This document shows, one piece after another, positions 1 to 5,357 of a stretch of 5,357 nucleotides of DNA; the stretch's first letter is position 1, and the number at the start of each line of letters is the position of its first letter. A program made the position numbers and the translations under genes. The DNA lies in assembly GCA_030042335.1 (NCBI GenBank), contig JASHZW010000184.1:1-5357 (forward strand), written 5' to 3'. This DNA is from Nitrososphaerales archaeon. GTDB taxonomy: Archaea > Thermoproteota > Nitrososphaeria > Nitrososphaerales > UBA183. The notes below the pieces were generated by a model, which did no database searches, was not told the DNA's origin, and saw only the letters and a list, made by a program, of their open reading frames with translations.

Positions 1-892
1 TGAGACTCACGTTCCCGACGATCGAATCACTAGACGCTGAAAAGACCACGACATTTGAGGCTGGTCCTAACAGGTAAAAGTCAGAATCGGAGGAATCGAA
101 GACGGGGTAGCCCACCTCTCCTGAGCTGATGTTCGCGACAATTTGGTTGGAGGAGGATATCACCGCCAGCCTTCCGGTTCCACCCGCAAGCACACTACCG
201 GTCGATGGGTCGACCCCGAGAGCGGCTACCCCGTTGGAGAAGGGAATCGTAGCCACTATGCTATTGGTCGTAGCGGAGACCACCGTGGTTGCGTTGAATC
301 CAGGCACATACACGTCTCCATTGGCAGGGTCAAACAATGGTCCTGGTAACCCTTCACCGGCCCCGCTCGGGATGTCCAGGGTAGCTATGACAGAATTGTT
401 GGATGTGTCTATCACAGACAGGCTGCTTTGTGTCGAGCTGGCGGCGTATATCATCCCATTGGAGGGGTCGAAGGCCAGAGATGCAACTCCTGAAAAGTCC
501 ATGCCACTGATATTCTGTATTATCTCGTTCGTAGTCCCGGATATGACGTGAATAACCGGCCCATCAGGGACGTACACATCCCCGTTAGAAGAATCCAACA
601 CGCCTATACCTGGCGAACCTGTGTACTGGGAAGTCGAGAGCCCGAGAATAGAGGTTACGGCGTTGTCGGAGCCGGAGATTATCGATACGGTGCCCATATC
701 CGTAGTTCCCGTGGCGGAGACATAGATGTCCCCGTTTGAAGGGTCAAAGACCGGCGGACCTATTGCGCCCTGGTTCAGGTTCTGGGTGCCGAGAGGTATG
801 CTTGTCACGAAGGTTTGCGCATGTACCACCGGAAGGAACGCGGCGAGGCTCAGGATACAAAGACTTAGAACTACAAGGACCCGCTTCTGCAT
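1..892 (-). CDS. Secreted beta-propeller (YVTN/NHL-like repeat) protein, 3' end outside window
   Basis: Reading the minus strand from the ATG at 892-890 gives 297 codons with no stop, so the gene continues past the left edge. Residues 1-25 are a signal peptide: MQKR, a hydrophobic core, then VVHA before QT. At least six propeller blades follow. Each carries a variant of (V/F)DPSNGD(I/V)YV, with the key Asp near residues 50, 100, 142, 188, 228 and 266, and then a strand like VSVISGTTNSIVATI. Such propellers usually act in binding or scaffolding outside the cell; no ligand or catalytic residue can be named. Several N-glycosylation sequons (NIS, NNS, NAT, NVS) fit an extracellular location. The start is supported by a TATA box centred about 27 bases upstream, which implies a leaderless mRNA. 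The gene lies 97 bases downstream of the larger propeller gene on the same strand. Any C-terminal stalk or anchor would be outside the window. Confidence 0.88.
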   Translation of the reverse strand, partial: MQKRVLVVLSLCILSLAAFLPVVHAQTFVTSIPLGTQNLNQGAIGPPVFDPSNGDIYVSATGTTDMGTVSIISGSDNAVTSILGLSTSQYTGSPGIGVLDSSNGDVYVPDGPVIHVISGTTNEIIQNISGMDFSGVASLAFDPSNGMIYAASSTQSSLSVIDTSNNSVIATLDIPSGAGEGLPGPLFDPANGDVYVPGFNATTVVSATTNSIVATIPFSNGVAALGVDPSTGSVLAGGTGRLAVISSSNQIVANISSGEVGYPVFDSSDSDFYLLGPASNVVVFSASSDSIVGNVSL

Positions 893-915
893 CTGGTATT
901 CCCTCGCATCGTGAT

Positions 916-923
916 TATTTAAA
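916..923 (-). promoter_or_regulatory. TATA box of the 1-892 propeller gene
   Basis: The minus strand reads TTTAAATA here, an archaeal-type TATA box. Its centre is about 27 bases from the ATG at 892, so transcription should begin at or next to the start codon (leaderless). It means this gene can be transcribed separately from the propeller gene upstream of it. Confidence 0.65.
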
Positions 924-957
924 TTGAAAGCGATCGGGGTATTTTTCTCAGATGGTT

Positions 958-975
958 GAGGGGAATATTCTCCTC
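958..975 (-). terminator. Imperfect palindrome after the anchored propeller gene, possible terminator or protein-binding site
   Basis: GAGGGGAATATTCTCCTC pairs with itself over nine positions with one G/T mismatch. It starts 14 bases past the stop codon of the 990-2981 gene and sits upstream of the next gene's TATA box. No T-run follows on the minus strand, so termination is only one possibility. With no loop it would form as a hairpin poorly, and a dimeric regulator site is equally possible. Confidence 0.25.
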
Positions 976-989
976 ATCGCCGTCTCCAC

Positions 990-2981
990 TCAGGGAGCCA
1001 TCCTCTCGCGTGATATCTTAGCCCGCTCCACTTTCGCTAGGACTGAAGCGAGCAAGATCACCCCCATCGAGACCCCGACGATGAGAAGGTAGGTGTTGCT
1101 CACCGCGAGTTCTAAGCCTCCAGAGCCCGAGGAAGAAGACGAACCGGCTTGGGAGGTCGATGTAGAACCGGAGAGGGTGTTCCCCGAAGATGAGATCGAT
1201 GAGGATCCAGCATTCGTGGTACTGCTAATCGAATTCGCGGTTGCGTTCACCAGCTGGACCTGCGTGAATGCGATGGTGACATTATCGGTGCTGAAGTGCA
1301 CCCTGAAGGTGATATAGAAGTTGTCGCCGTCCTGAGTCCAGGAGAAGACCTTAGCAGGCGCGCCGTCTACGTACAGAGTTGGAAGTTGGGTGAACGAGGA
1401 AGCAGGTGCAGAAAGCGTGCCTGCACTCGACTGTGCAAAGAGGAGGGCGGCCACGAAGGGCTTCGGAACGGAGATGGTCGCATACCCAGTAGCACCACTC
1501 TGCCCAGTCACCTGGAATGAGATGTTCCCCGAGCTGGCTTTGGCGGTGGTGGCGCTGGTTGCGGTCCACTGACCGGCGTATAATGCTACAGAGTCTACCA
1601 TGATAGAGAAGACGTGCGTCCCGAAAGCTGCGACCGCCCCGGGTGACATGTTATTGAGGGTGACGTTGGCTGATGATACCTGCGGAGGTGGCGCTCCATC
1701 GCAGAGCGTTGCGTCGAGAACACTATAGTTCGCTGAAACGCCGATAGGAGGACCGCAGGCGTTTCCGATTCTGATCGCTTCGCTCCCGACTATACCGAAA
1801 ATGGAAGCATCTTCTGGGTCGAAGGACTGAGTTCCATAGAGTGCCCCAGATATCGGTGAGTTCAACGCAAATGGCGTGCTACCTGATACCACAGTAGCGC
1901 CCAAGTACAACCAGCCGTTCAAAGGATCGAATGTAGCATGGTCGGAACAGCTGCAACCAAACCCCGCTGCAGCTGCACTCGTCCCGTTGATCACGACGAA
2001 GCCATCAAAGAAAGGCTGGTTCGGGTCTCCCGGTTCGTATACGAGCCCGTTGTAGGGATCGTAGACGCACCTGTCATCGCAAGAGACCTGGAACTGTGGA
2101 GTAATCCCATTCAACGCCTGACTTGTGAGCGAAAGCGAGGGGAGCGGTGCGATGGCGTTGATCCCCTGTATGATGTCAGTCCCCATGTAGATGTAGTCGT
2201 TGTAAGGGTCGTAGACGCCTCCGCCAGGAGTTGGAGGATTGAACAGCAAAGGAAGAGAGGCTCCGGATCCTATCGTTGCGACTACTGAGTCGTTCGTTCC
2301 CGAGATTACGGAGATGGTCTGGCTCCCGCCGTTCGGGACGTACACAAATCCATAGTAGGGAGACTTCATGTTAGTGTCCACCACGGGTTCCAGGGGTCCA
2401 CCCCCTACGGTTACATTAGCCACAATGGTGAGACCCGAAAAGACCGAGACTATCCCGCCCCCACAAGAGGTTGCGTTGCTGGCGGTATCATTGGTACCGC
2501 ACGGTCCACCGGTTATCGGGACGTACATGTAACCGTTCAAGGGGTCGAAGGCAGGCGTCGACGGCGTACCCTGCAGCTGGATGTTCGCATCCAGACCCGC
2601 CCCCGAGAGGACGGAGATTTCGTTCGCTCCCGAGTCAGGGACGAAGAAGAGGCCATCATGAGGGTCGTAAGCTCCTTGGAGCGGCCCCGGGCCGACAGAT
2701 ACATTTGCTATGTTGCCGGTATCTTGAAGTACCGAGACAGTGTTCGATCCCTCGTTTGAGACGTACACCAACCCGGCGACTACGGGCGGCTGAGGGTCGA
2801 GTTGAACCGGACCGATCACACCGGCGGATGGGATGATTGGCACTACCTCCTGGCAAGCAGACGTACAGCTCGTAGCCGTTGATGACGTGTTGGTCTGGGC
2901 GCGCGAGACGGTAATTCCCCCTAGTGATGTGGCAAGAATTAGAATAACGATAACCGAAGCCAAGAGTGGCTTGTGTCTCAT
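990..2981 (-). CDS. Membrane-anchored extracellular beta-propeller protein with beta-sandwich domain and Ser-rich stalk
   Basis: 663 residues from the ATG at 2981. A TTG six bases further upstream (2987) is in frame, but the TATA box spacing favours the ATG. Residues 1-28 are a signal peptide (MRHK, hydrophobic core, SRA before QT). Seven or eight propeller blades fill roughly residues 40-425, seen as repeats such as YDPYNG(L/Y)(V/I)Y, FDPLNGYMYVP and VYVPNGGSQTISVISG. A beta-rich domain follows at about 430-578, containing ATISVPKPF, LYVDGAPAKVFSW and FYITFRVHFSTDNVTI, a pattern I associate with archaeal surface proteins. Then come a Ser/Thr-rich stalk (about 579-622), a membrane helix (about 630-649) and a short basic cytoplasmic tail, KVERAKISRERMAP. 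Ten cysteines, mostly in close pairs (SCTSAC, CDDRC, GCSC), suggest disulfides in loop insertions. Sequons are frequent. The likely role is a surface-displayed binding or scaffold protein; the ligand is unknown and no catalytic motif is visible. Confidence 0.9.
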   Translation of the reverse strand: MRHKPLLASVIVILILATSLGGITVSRAQTNTSSTATSCTSACQEVVPIIPSAGVIGPVQLDPQPPVVAGLVYVSNEGSNTVSVLQDTGNIANVSVGPGPLQGAYDPHDGLFFVPDSGANEISVLSGAGLDANIQLQGTPSTPAFDPLNGYMYVPITGGPCGTNDTASNATSCGGGIVSVFSGLTIVANVTVGGGPLEPVVDTNMKSPYYGFVYVPNGGSQTISVISGTNDSVVATIGSGASLPLLFNPPTPGGGVYDPYNDYIYMGTDIIQGINAIAPLPSLSLTSQALNGITPQFQVSCDDRCVYDPYNGLVYEPGDPNQPFFDGFVVINGTSAAAAGFGCSCSDHATFDPLNGWLYLGATVVSGSTPFALNSPISGALYGTQSFDPEDASIFGIVGSEAIRIGNACGPPIGVSANYSVLDATLCDGAPPPQVSSANVTLNNMSPGAVAAFGTHVFSIMVDSVALYAGQWTATSATTAKASSGNISFQVTGQSGATGYATISVPKPFVAALLFAQSSAGTLSAPASSFTQLPTLYVDGAPAKVFSWTQDGDNFYITFRVHFSTDNVTIAFTQVQLVNATANSISSTTNAGSSSISSSGNTLSGSTSTSQAGSSSSSGSGGLELAVSNTYLLIVGVSMGVILLASVLAKVERAKISRERMAP

Positions 2982-3004
2982 TGACAACTTGGACAGACGG
3001 GTCG

Positions 3005-3022
3005 CCTTATTTGCTAATAAGG
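3005..3022 (-). promoter_or_regulatory. TATA region of the anchored propeller gene within a perfect inverted repeat
   Basis: CCTTATTTGCTAATAAGG is a perfect inverted repeat with 7-base arms and a 4-base centre. On the minus strand its downstream arm reads AAATAAGG. That AT-rich core is centred about 28 bases before the ATG at 2981, the spacing expected of an archaeal TATA box for a leaderless transcript. The overlap of TATA box and symmetric site means a dimeric repressor could act here, but this is inference. Confidence 0.5.
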
Positions 3023-3213
3023 TATTGGAAAGGCAATCTATACGTCGAGATAAGCACAGCTGCTAACCAAGAATCTTTGCCGCACTTTGCCATGCCGGTC
3101 GACAACGTTTGGTTGTACGAGCGTGGGAGTTTAACTGGGTCCTCGTGTCCATAGCGCCTCATCTCTTGAAGGAGAGGGACCTATTGCCCAGTTCGCCGAT
3201 ACCTCGGCGGCTG

Positions 3214-3222
3214 TTTAAATAT
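3214..3222 (+). promoter_or_regulatory. TATA box of the 3258-4160 gene
   Basis: TTTAAATAT lies 36-44 bases before the ATG at 3258, predicting a start of transcription near 3244 and a leader of about 14 bases. A second AT core, ATAAAA at 3232-3237 between CCCCC and GGGG, would instead give a leaderless mRNA. The first matches the archaeal TATA consensus better. Confidence 0.6.
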
Positions 3223-3257
3223 GCCGCCCCCATAAAAGGGGAACAAGTTCGACGAGA

Positions 3258-4160
3258 ATGCGAAGCATCGGTCGAAGACGAAGGGCGATGAGCAACTCTG
3301 GCTACGGCGCCATAGCAGCAGCGGGGATGGTGATTATAGTCGTGATTGTTTATTCGATAGTCGGGGGCCATATCCTATCGTCTCCGCAAACCGCCACGAC
3401 AGACACATCGAGCTCAGCATCCGGTTCTGCGTCCCAGCCGACTGTGACCAGTTCCTCGAGCGTAACGCAGCTTTCGTCTGGGTCCGTCTCCAGCTCCTCA
3501 GCATACTACAGGATTGAGTTTACAGGCAAGGCGTCTGCCGACGAAGGGCAATCTCAGGGGAACTCACCGGGAAGCCTCACTTCATATACCACTAACTGGA
3601 ACTGGGATCTGGTCTTTTATTACACGGGAAACCCACTTCCCGGCTATCCGGTTACTCTACAGGTCTATCTTCCACAGAGTACCATCAGCCTGACTGGCTT
3701 GTCCACTTTTGGTAGCGGGACTACTTGCATGGGCAACTCGACCCAAGTAGGAGGCGCCGGAGCCTTCGTAGTTTCGTTTGAGGTATATCCTAACGGAACG
3801 GCTGTAGCGGCCTCTGACCCATGGGCGAGCGTGGCCGCAGTGACGTATGCGAACTCTAGCTCTTTCTGCGCTCAAAACAGCGTGTGGGGGACCACTGGAG
3901 GAGGGACGTTCGATGATGGTTACTACGGACAATTGAAGTTTAGTGGTTACAGCTTCCAGTTGGACCCAGGGATCATAGGCGGCCTGGGCGGGTCGCTGGA
4001 TATCACGAATCCGTGCACGTCTCCCCCTGCACCGGGCGACTGCCTCGTCTACCCGACTACCTCCTACGAGGACTCTTGGAGCGGGTCGATCACGATAACC
4101 TCGATAAGCTGTAGCGGCATACCTGAGGACATACTGCCCTCAAGCTGCTATTCCGCATAG
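3258..4160 (+). CDS. N-terminally anchored, stalked extracellular protein of unknown function with six cysteines
   Basis: 300 residues; I do not recognise a family. The N-terminus is very basic (MRSIGRRRR), followed by one membrane helix at about 17-37 (GAIAAAGMVIIVVIVYSIV). A Ser/Thr-rich stalk at about 41-82 is a probable O-glycosylated linker. The ectodomain, about 83-300, is rich in aromatic, Gly and beta-prone residues. It has six cysteines (157, 204, 253, 262, 285, 297), an even number that would allow three disulfides, with four of them in the last 50 residues. Sequons are NST at 160, NGT at 179 and NSS at 199. Positive charges before the helix predict the N-terminus inside and the ectodomain outside. 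An archaeal pilin-like or ArlF/ArlG-like protein is an alternative because of the N-terminal helix, but no clear class III cleavage site is seen. Start choice: ATG 3258 fits the promoter; ATG 3288 (residue 11) is possible and would drop the RRRR tail. The gene is divergent from the propeller gene. Confidence 0.85.
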   Translation: MRSIGRRRRAMSNSGYGAIAAAGMVIIVVIVYSIVGGHILSSPQTATTDTSSSASGSASQPTVTSSSSVTQLSSGSVSSSSAYYRIEFTGKASADEGQSQGNSPGSLTSYTTNWNWDLVFYYTGNPLPGYPVTLQVYLPQSTISLTGLSTFGSGTTCMGNSTQVGGAGAFVVSFEVYPNGTAVAASDPWASVAAVTYANSSSFCAQNSVWGTTGGGTFDDGYYGQLKFSGYSFQLDPGIIGGLGGSLDITNPCTSPPAPGDCLVYPTTSYEDSWSGSITITSISCSGIPEDILPSSCYSA

Positions 4161-4183
4161 GGCACGCGGACAGTCGTCGTGCC
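4161..4183 (+). terminator. Hairpin immediately after the 3258-4160 stop codon, possible terminator
   Basis: GGCACG at 4161-4166 pairs perfectly with CGTGCC at 4178-4183 across an 11-base loop, beginning at the base after the TAG stop. A modestly T-rich stretch (CATATTTCGCGTTT) follows. The position is right for transcript end formation, but archaeal terminators usually depend more on T-runs than on hairpins, so this is tentative. Confidence 0.35.
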
Positions 4184-4444
4184 TCATATTTCGCGTTTCA
4201 ATCGAGACGCTGACCGTAATTTGCAACAAGTCGGGGGTTTGCCATTGTGGAGGTAGGTGCGTTCGCCGGGGGCCCGAATCCGTGCTACGGTTGTCCTTCT
4301 CTGTTTTGTCAGAGGGAGATGAACAAATATCGCTAACCAGTTGATATAAGCGCGACGGTCTCCCCACGGGAAACTTCGGTAAGCGGTATGTCTCCGCGAG
4401 ACCCGGCTTAGGAAGCAGACTGTGTAGACGAGGAAACTATTTCT

Positions 4445-4459
4445 TTTGAATAATTCAAA
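4445..4459. repeat. Perfect AT-rich palindrome
   Basis: TTTGAAT and ATTCAAA flank a single central A, giving 7-base perfect arms. It lies in the gene-free stretch about 100 bases past the CBS remnant's stop codon. It could be a protein-binding site or part of a lost promoter; nothing coding follows it on either strand at promoter distance. Confidence 0.45.
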
Positions 4460-4500
4460 TCCATAAACGAAAGTATGCTTGTCGAAGCTCGCCGGCCCCA

Positions 4501-4522
4501 CCATCTATAGGAGTACAGATGG
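4501..4522 (-). terminator. Hairpin downstream of the CBS-domain remnant
   Basis: On the minus strand CCATCTGTA and TATAGATGG form a nine-pair stem, one pair being G-U, with the loop CTCC. It starts 32 bases beyond the TAG stop at 4554-4556. No T-run follows, so the terminator role is uncertain. Confidence 0.3.
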
Positions 4523-4553
4523 AGACCCACCTTGCACAGACCCCTCCCTTTCT

Positions 4554-4739
4554 CTATTCGACGCTGCGCTCGAGGCCCAGCTCGTGGGCCCGCACCATAT
4601 CCCCCGCTGTCACCACCCCGAGCAGCCCCGGAGGCTCGGCTCCGTCCACCACTAGGATCTCGGTCGCACCGCTCTCCTGCATCCGCTTCAACGCATCACG
4701 GACAGTGTCTCGGGCGGAAGCGACCCAGCGGGCTGGCCG
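4554..4739 (-). pseudogene. C-terminal remnant of a CBS-domain protein
   Basis: From about 4721 down to the TAG at 4556-4554 the minus strand encodes a recognisable end of a CBS domain: DTVRDALKRMQESGATEILV, then VDG, then LLGVVTAGDMVRA, ending with a ten-residue tail. Only the last 55 or so residues of a CBS unit are present. CBS domains work in pairs and bind adenosyl ligands to regulate channels, transporters or enzymes, so one half-length copy without a partner is not expected to work. The frame stays open up to 4793 from an ATG, but the residues before about 4739 are the shadow of the surface-protein head read in another frame. By hand count 118 of the 170 bases at 4561-4730 are G or C (69%), against 141 of 250 (56%) at 4731-4980. 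The parent protein could be a ClC-type channel, a TrkA-like regulator or a stand-alone CBS protein; I cannot tell which. Confidence 0.7.
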
Positions 4740-4981
4740 TTCGAGTCGTTCATGACTTTCATGAGGAGAAAGCCCTCTGCGCCGAACGTGCATGCAGCAC
4801 TACTTGTGGTACTTTGGGTTCCGCCGGGAGGAGTTCCCGTCCTCGAGGTAAGCACGACATAGCCTGCCGCAGCCACCAGAATCAACACCAGCACCGACAT
4901 CGCGAGGGCCATGGAACCAATGGCTGTTCGCTTCGGATGCAACAACCCTCGATGTCCAAATGGTCGAATCGTGATTAACAC
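4688..4981 (-). pseudogene. N-terminal part of a membrane-anchored surface protein, 3' part lost
   Basis: The minus-strand frame opens with GTG at 4981 and has a basic stretch (RGLLHPKRTAIGS). A membrane helix follows at about residues 24-46 (ALAMSVLVLILVAAAGYVVL), then a Gly/Ser/Thr-rich linker, and then CTFGAEGFLLMKVMNDSNGQP at about 64-84. The last segment resembles the first strand and turn of a carboxypeptidase-regulatory or Ig-like surface domain (KVxNDSxGxP). From about residue 86 (position 4724) the frame enters DNA that codes for a CBS domain in another frame, and it stops at 4688 after junk (SLPPETLSVMR). The protein is therefore truncated at 97 residues, with the expected rest of the beta domain missing. 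The start is uncertain: GTG 4981 has no clear TATA box or ribosome-binding site, and an ATG at 4912 lies inside the helix region. A short functional anchored protein is the alternative. Confidence 0.55.
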
Positions 4982-5033
4982 ATTTGTCCGAACGGCGGGT
5001 TCGCGGCTACTCGTAGAAATCAGCCCCTGGCAT

Positions 5034-5153
5034 CTAGCTTGGGCACGAGACGCCCTGCGAGGTCGTCTGGCAGCCTCCCTCGAAGACCTCGCTGATAGTG
5101 ACGTTGCCCGACGGAACTGTGAGGGTCACGTAAGTGGTATCCACCAAATTTAC
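5034..5153 (-). pseudogene. C-terminal remnant of an extracellular beta-domain protein
   Basis: After an in-frame TGA at 5156-5154 the minus strand reads VNLVDTTYVTLTVPSGNVTI, then SEVFEGGC and QTTSQGVSCPS, ending at TAG 5036-5034. The alternating hydrophobic pattern, the TTYVTLTVPSGNVTI strands, an NVT sequon and two cysteines look like the tail of a secreted or anchored surface domain. The frame is only 39 codons and has no signal peptide or anchor, so the head appears to be lost. A GTG at 5144 could start a 36-residue product, but such a peptide would have no way out of the cell. A different frame, open from 5205 to 5020, gives an Arg-rich, low-quality protein here and is judged a shadow. 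The remnant supplies the type of sequence that the truncated gene at 4688-4981 lacks, but lies on the wrong side of it. Confidence 0.5.
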
Positions 5154-5201
5154 TCAACAGCAACTCGGTTGATAGTCGTGCAAACCTAGCCTTTGTCACT
5201 C

Positions 5202-5357
5202 TCACTGTATCTTGAGTCTAATACTCCCATCGACAATCTTCACTTCGTACGTACGAAGCCGGGTTGCTTCCTTGCGAGTTGCCAGCCTTACTATCGCTGA
5301 GACATTTTTGGTCACATCACCAGTTCTTAAGTCGAACTCGGCTTTGTGCACCGGGCA
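5202..5357 (-). CDS. Rieske-type [2Fe-2S] protein, C-terminal end only
   Basis: The minus strand is open from the right edge down to TGA at 5204-5202, giving 51 residues. It starts with CPVHKAEFDLRTGDV, which is the second half of a Rieske cluster motif: the Cys and His of C-x2-H bind one iron, and the FDLRTG strand-turn follows. The end, LRTYEVKIVDGSIRLKIQ, is the usual closing beta strands of small Rieske ferredoxins and nitrite-reductase small-subunit-like proteins. The first C-x-H pair and the N-terminus lie outside the window. The protein would carry electrons in the cytoplasm; its partner cannot be told from here. Lys replaces the usual Gly after CPxH. The insertion between TGDV and LRTY (about 20 residues) is longer than in the shortest relatives but not extreme. 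A Rieske domain at the end of a larger enzyme is possible. Confidence 0.85.
   Translation of the reverse strand, partial: CPVHKAEFDLRTGDVTKNVSAIVRLATRKEATRLRTYEVKIVDGSIRLKIQ

Larger units (their letters stand above)
4184..4553. other. Non-coding stretch with small hairpins and an AT-rich palindrome
   Basis: No reading frame here looks like a protein on either strand. Visible structures are: TTCTCTG/CAGAGGG (4297-4303 with 4310-4316, including two G-T pairs); GTCTC-CGC-GAGAC (4390-4402); the perfect palindrome TTTGAAT-A-ATTCAAA (4445-4459); and a stem at 4501-4522. GATATAAG near 4343-4350 resembles a plus-strand TATA box but has no gene after it. A small RNA cannot be excluded. I found no tRNA fold. 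Confidence 0.4.

Noticed and set aside
129..551. A 140-codon open frame on the plus strand
   Set aside because: It is antisense to the propeller gene on the minus strand, whose translation shows a signal peptide and regular blades. The plus-strand product has no recognisable features.
1..2700. Regularly spaced similar DNA segments as a possible CRISPR array or satellite
   Set aside because: The segments (for example near 723, 573, 449 and 310) are degenerate, unevenly spaced by about 120-150 bases and encode the propeller blade motif; they are protein repeats.
2471..2836. Plus-strand open frame of 121 codons inside the anchored propeller gene
   Set aside because: Arg-rich, low-quality protein antisense to well-formed blade repeats; a shadow frame.
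4255..4290. Possible tRNA T-arm (GGCCCGAATCC)
   Set aside because: It lacks the GGTTC core, and no acceptor, D or anticodon stems can be paired around it.
4184..4504. Minus-strand open frame of 106 codons in the gene-free stretch
   Set aside because: The product lacks any signal, helix or domain pattern and is rich in Arg, Thr and Pro like a shadow; no promoter is seen before it.
4532..4978. Plus-strand open frame of 148 codons over the remnants
   Set aside because: Pro, Arg and His-rich product antisense to clear CBS and membrane-helix coding; it results from GC-rich sequence.
5020..5205. Minus-strand frame from GTG 5205 overlapping the Rieske stop codon, as if translationally coupled
   Set aside because: Its product turns into Arg-rich nonsense, while a neighbouring frame over the same bases gives beta-domain residues with a sequon.

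Overview
The window looks archaeal. Three genes have AT-rich TATA-like boxes about 25-40 bases before their starts, with almost no leader and no clear Shine-Dalgarno sequence. The proteins are of a kind common in archaeal cell envelopes: secreted beta-propellers with YVTN-like repeats, Ser/Thr-rich linkers, single membrane anchors and many N-glycosylation sequons. I cannot fix the lineage from the sequence. A Thermoplasmata- or Nitrososphaeria/Thaumarchaeota-like genome fits best, by general resemblance only.

Layout. (1) Positions 1-892, minus: a secreted beta-propeller gene that runs off the left edge, with its own TATA box. (2) Positions 990-2981, minus: a larger propeller protein with a C-terminal beta-sandwich, a Ser-rich stalk and a C-terminal membrane anchor. 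It lies just upstream of gene 1 in the direction of transcription. (3) Positions 2982-3257: a divergent promoter region. (4) Positions 3258-4160, plus: an orphan protein with an N-terminal membrane anchor, a Ser/Thr-rich stalk and a six-cysteine extracellular domain, followed by a terminator-like hairpin. (5) Positions 4161-4553: no gene seen, but several small hairpins and an AT-rich palindrome. (6) Positions 4554-5153, minus: gene remnants. These are the tail half of a CBS domain with high G+C, joined out of frame to the head of a membrane-anchored surface protein, and beyond that the tail of what looks like a related surface protein. (7) Positions 5202-5357, minus: the C-terminal end of a Rieske-type [2Fe-2S] protein that runs off the right edge.

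Taken together, positions 1-4160 form an envelope or surface-protein locus: two propellers with different anchoring and a divergently transcribed stalked ectodomain protein. No enzyme activity can be assigned to them. The right-hand quarter looks like a rearranged or decaying zone between that locus and a redox gene. The step in base composition at the CBS fragment suggests a recombination joint, acquired DNA, or an assembly chimera. I see no mobile element, CRISPR array, tRNA or rRNA, and no convincing new multi-gene system.
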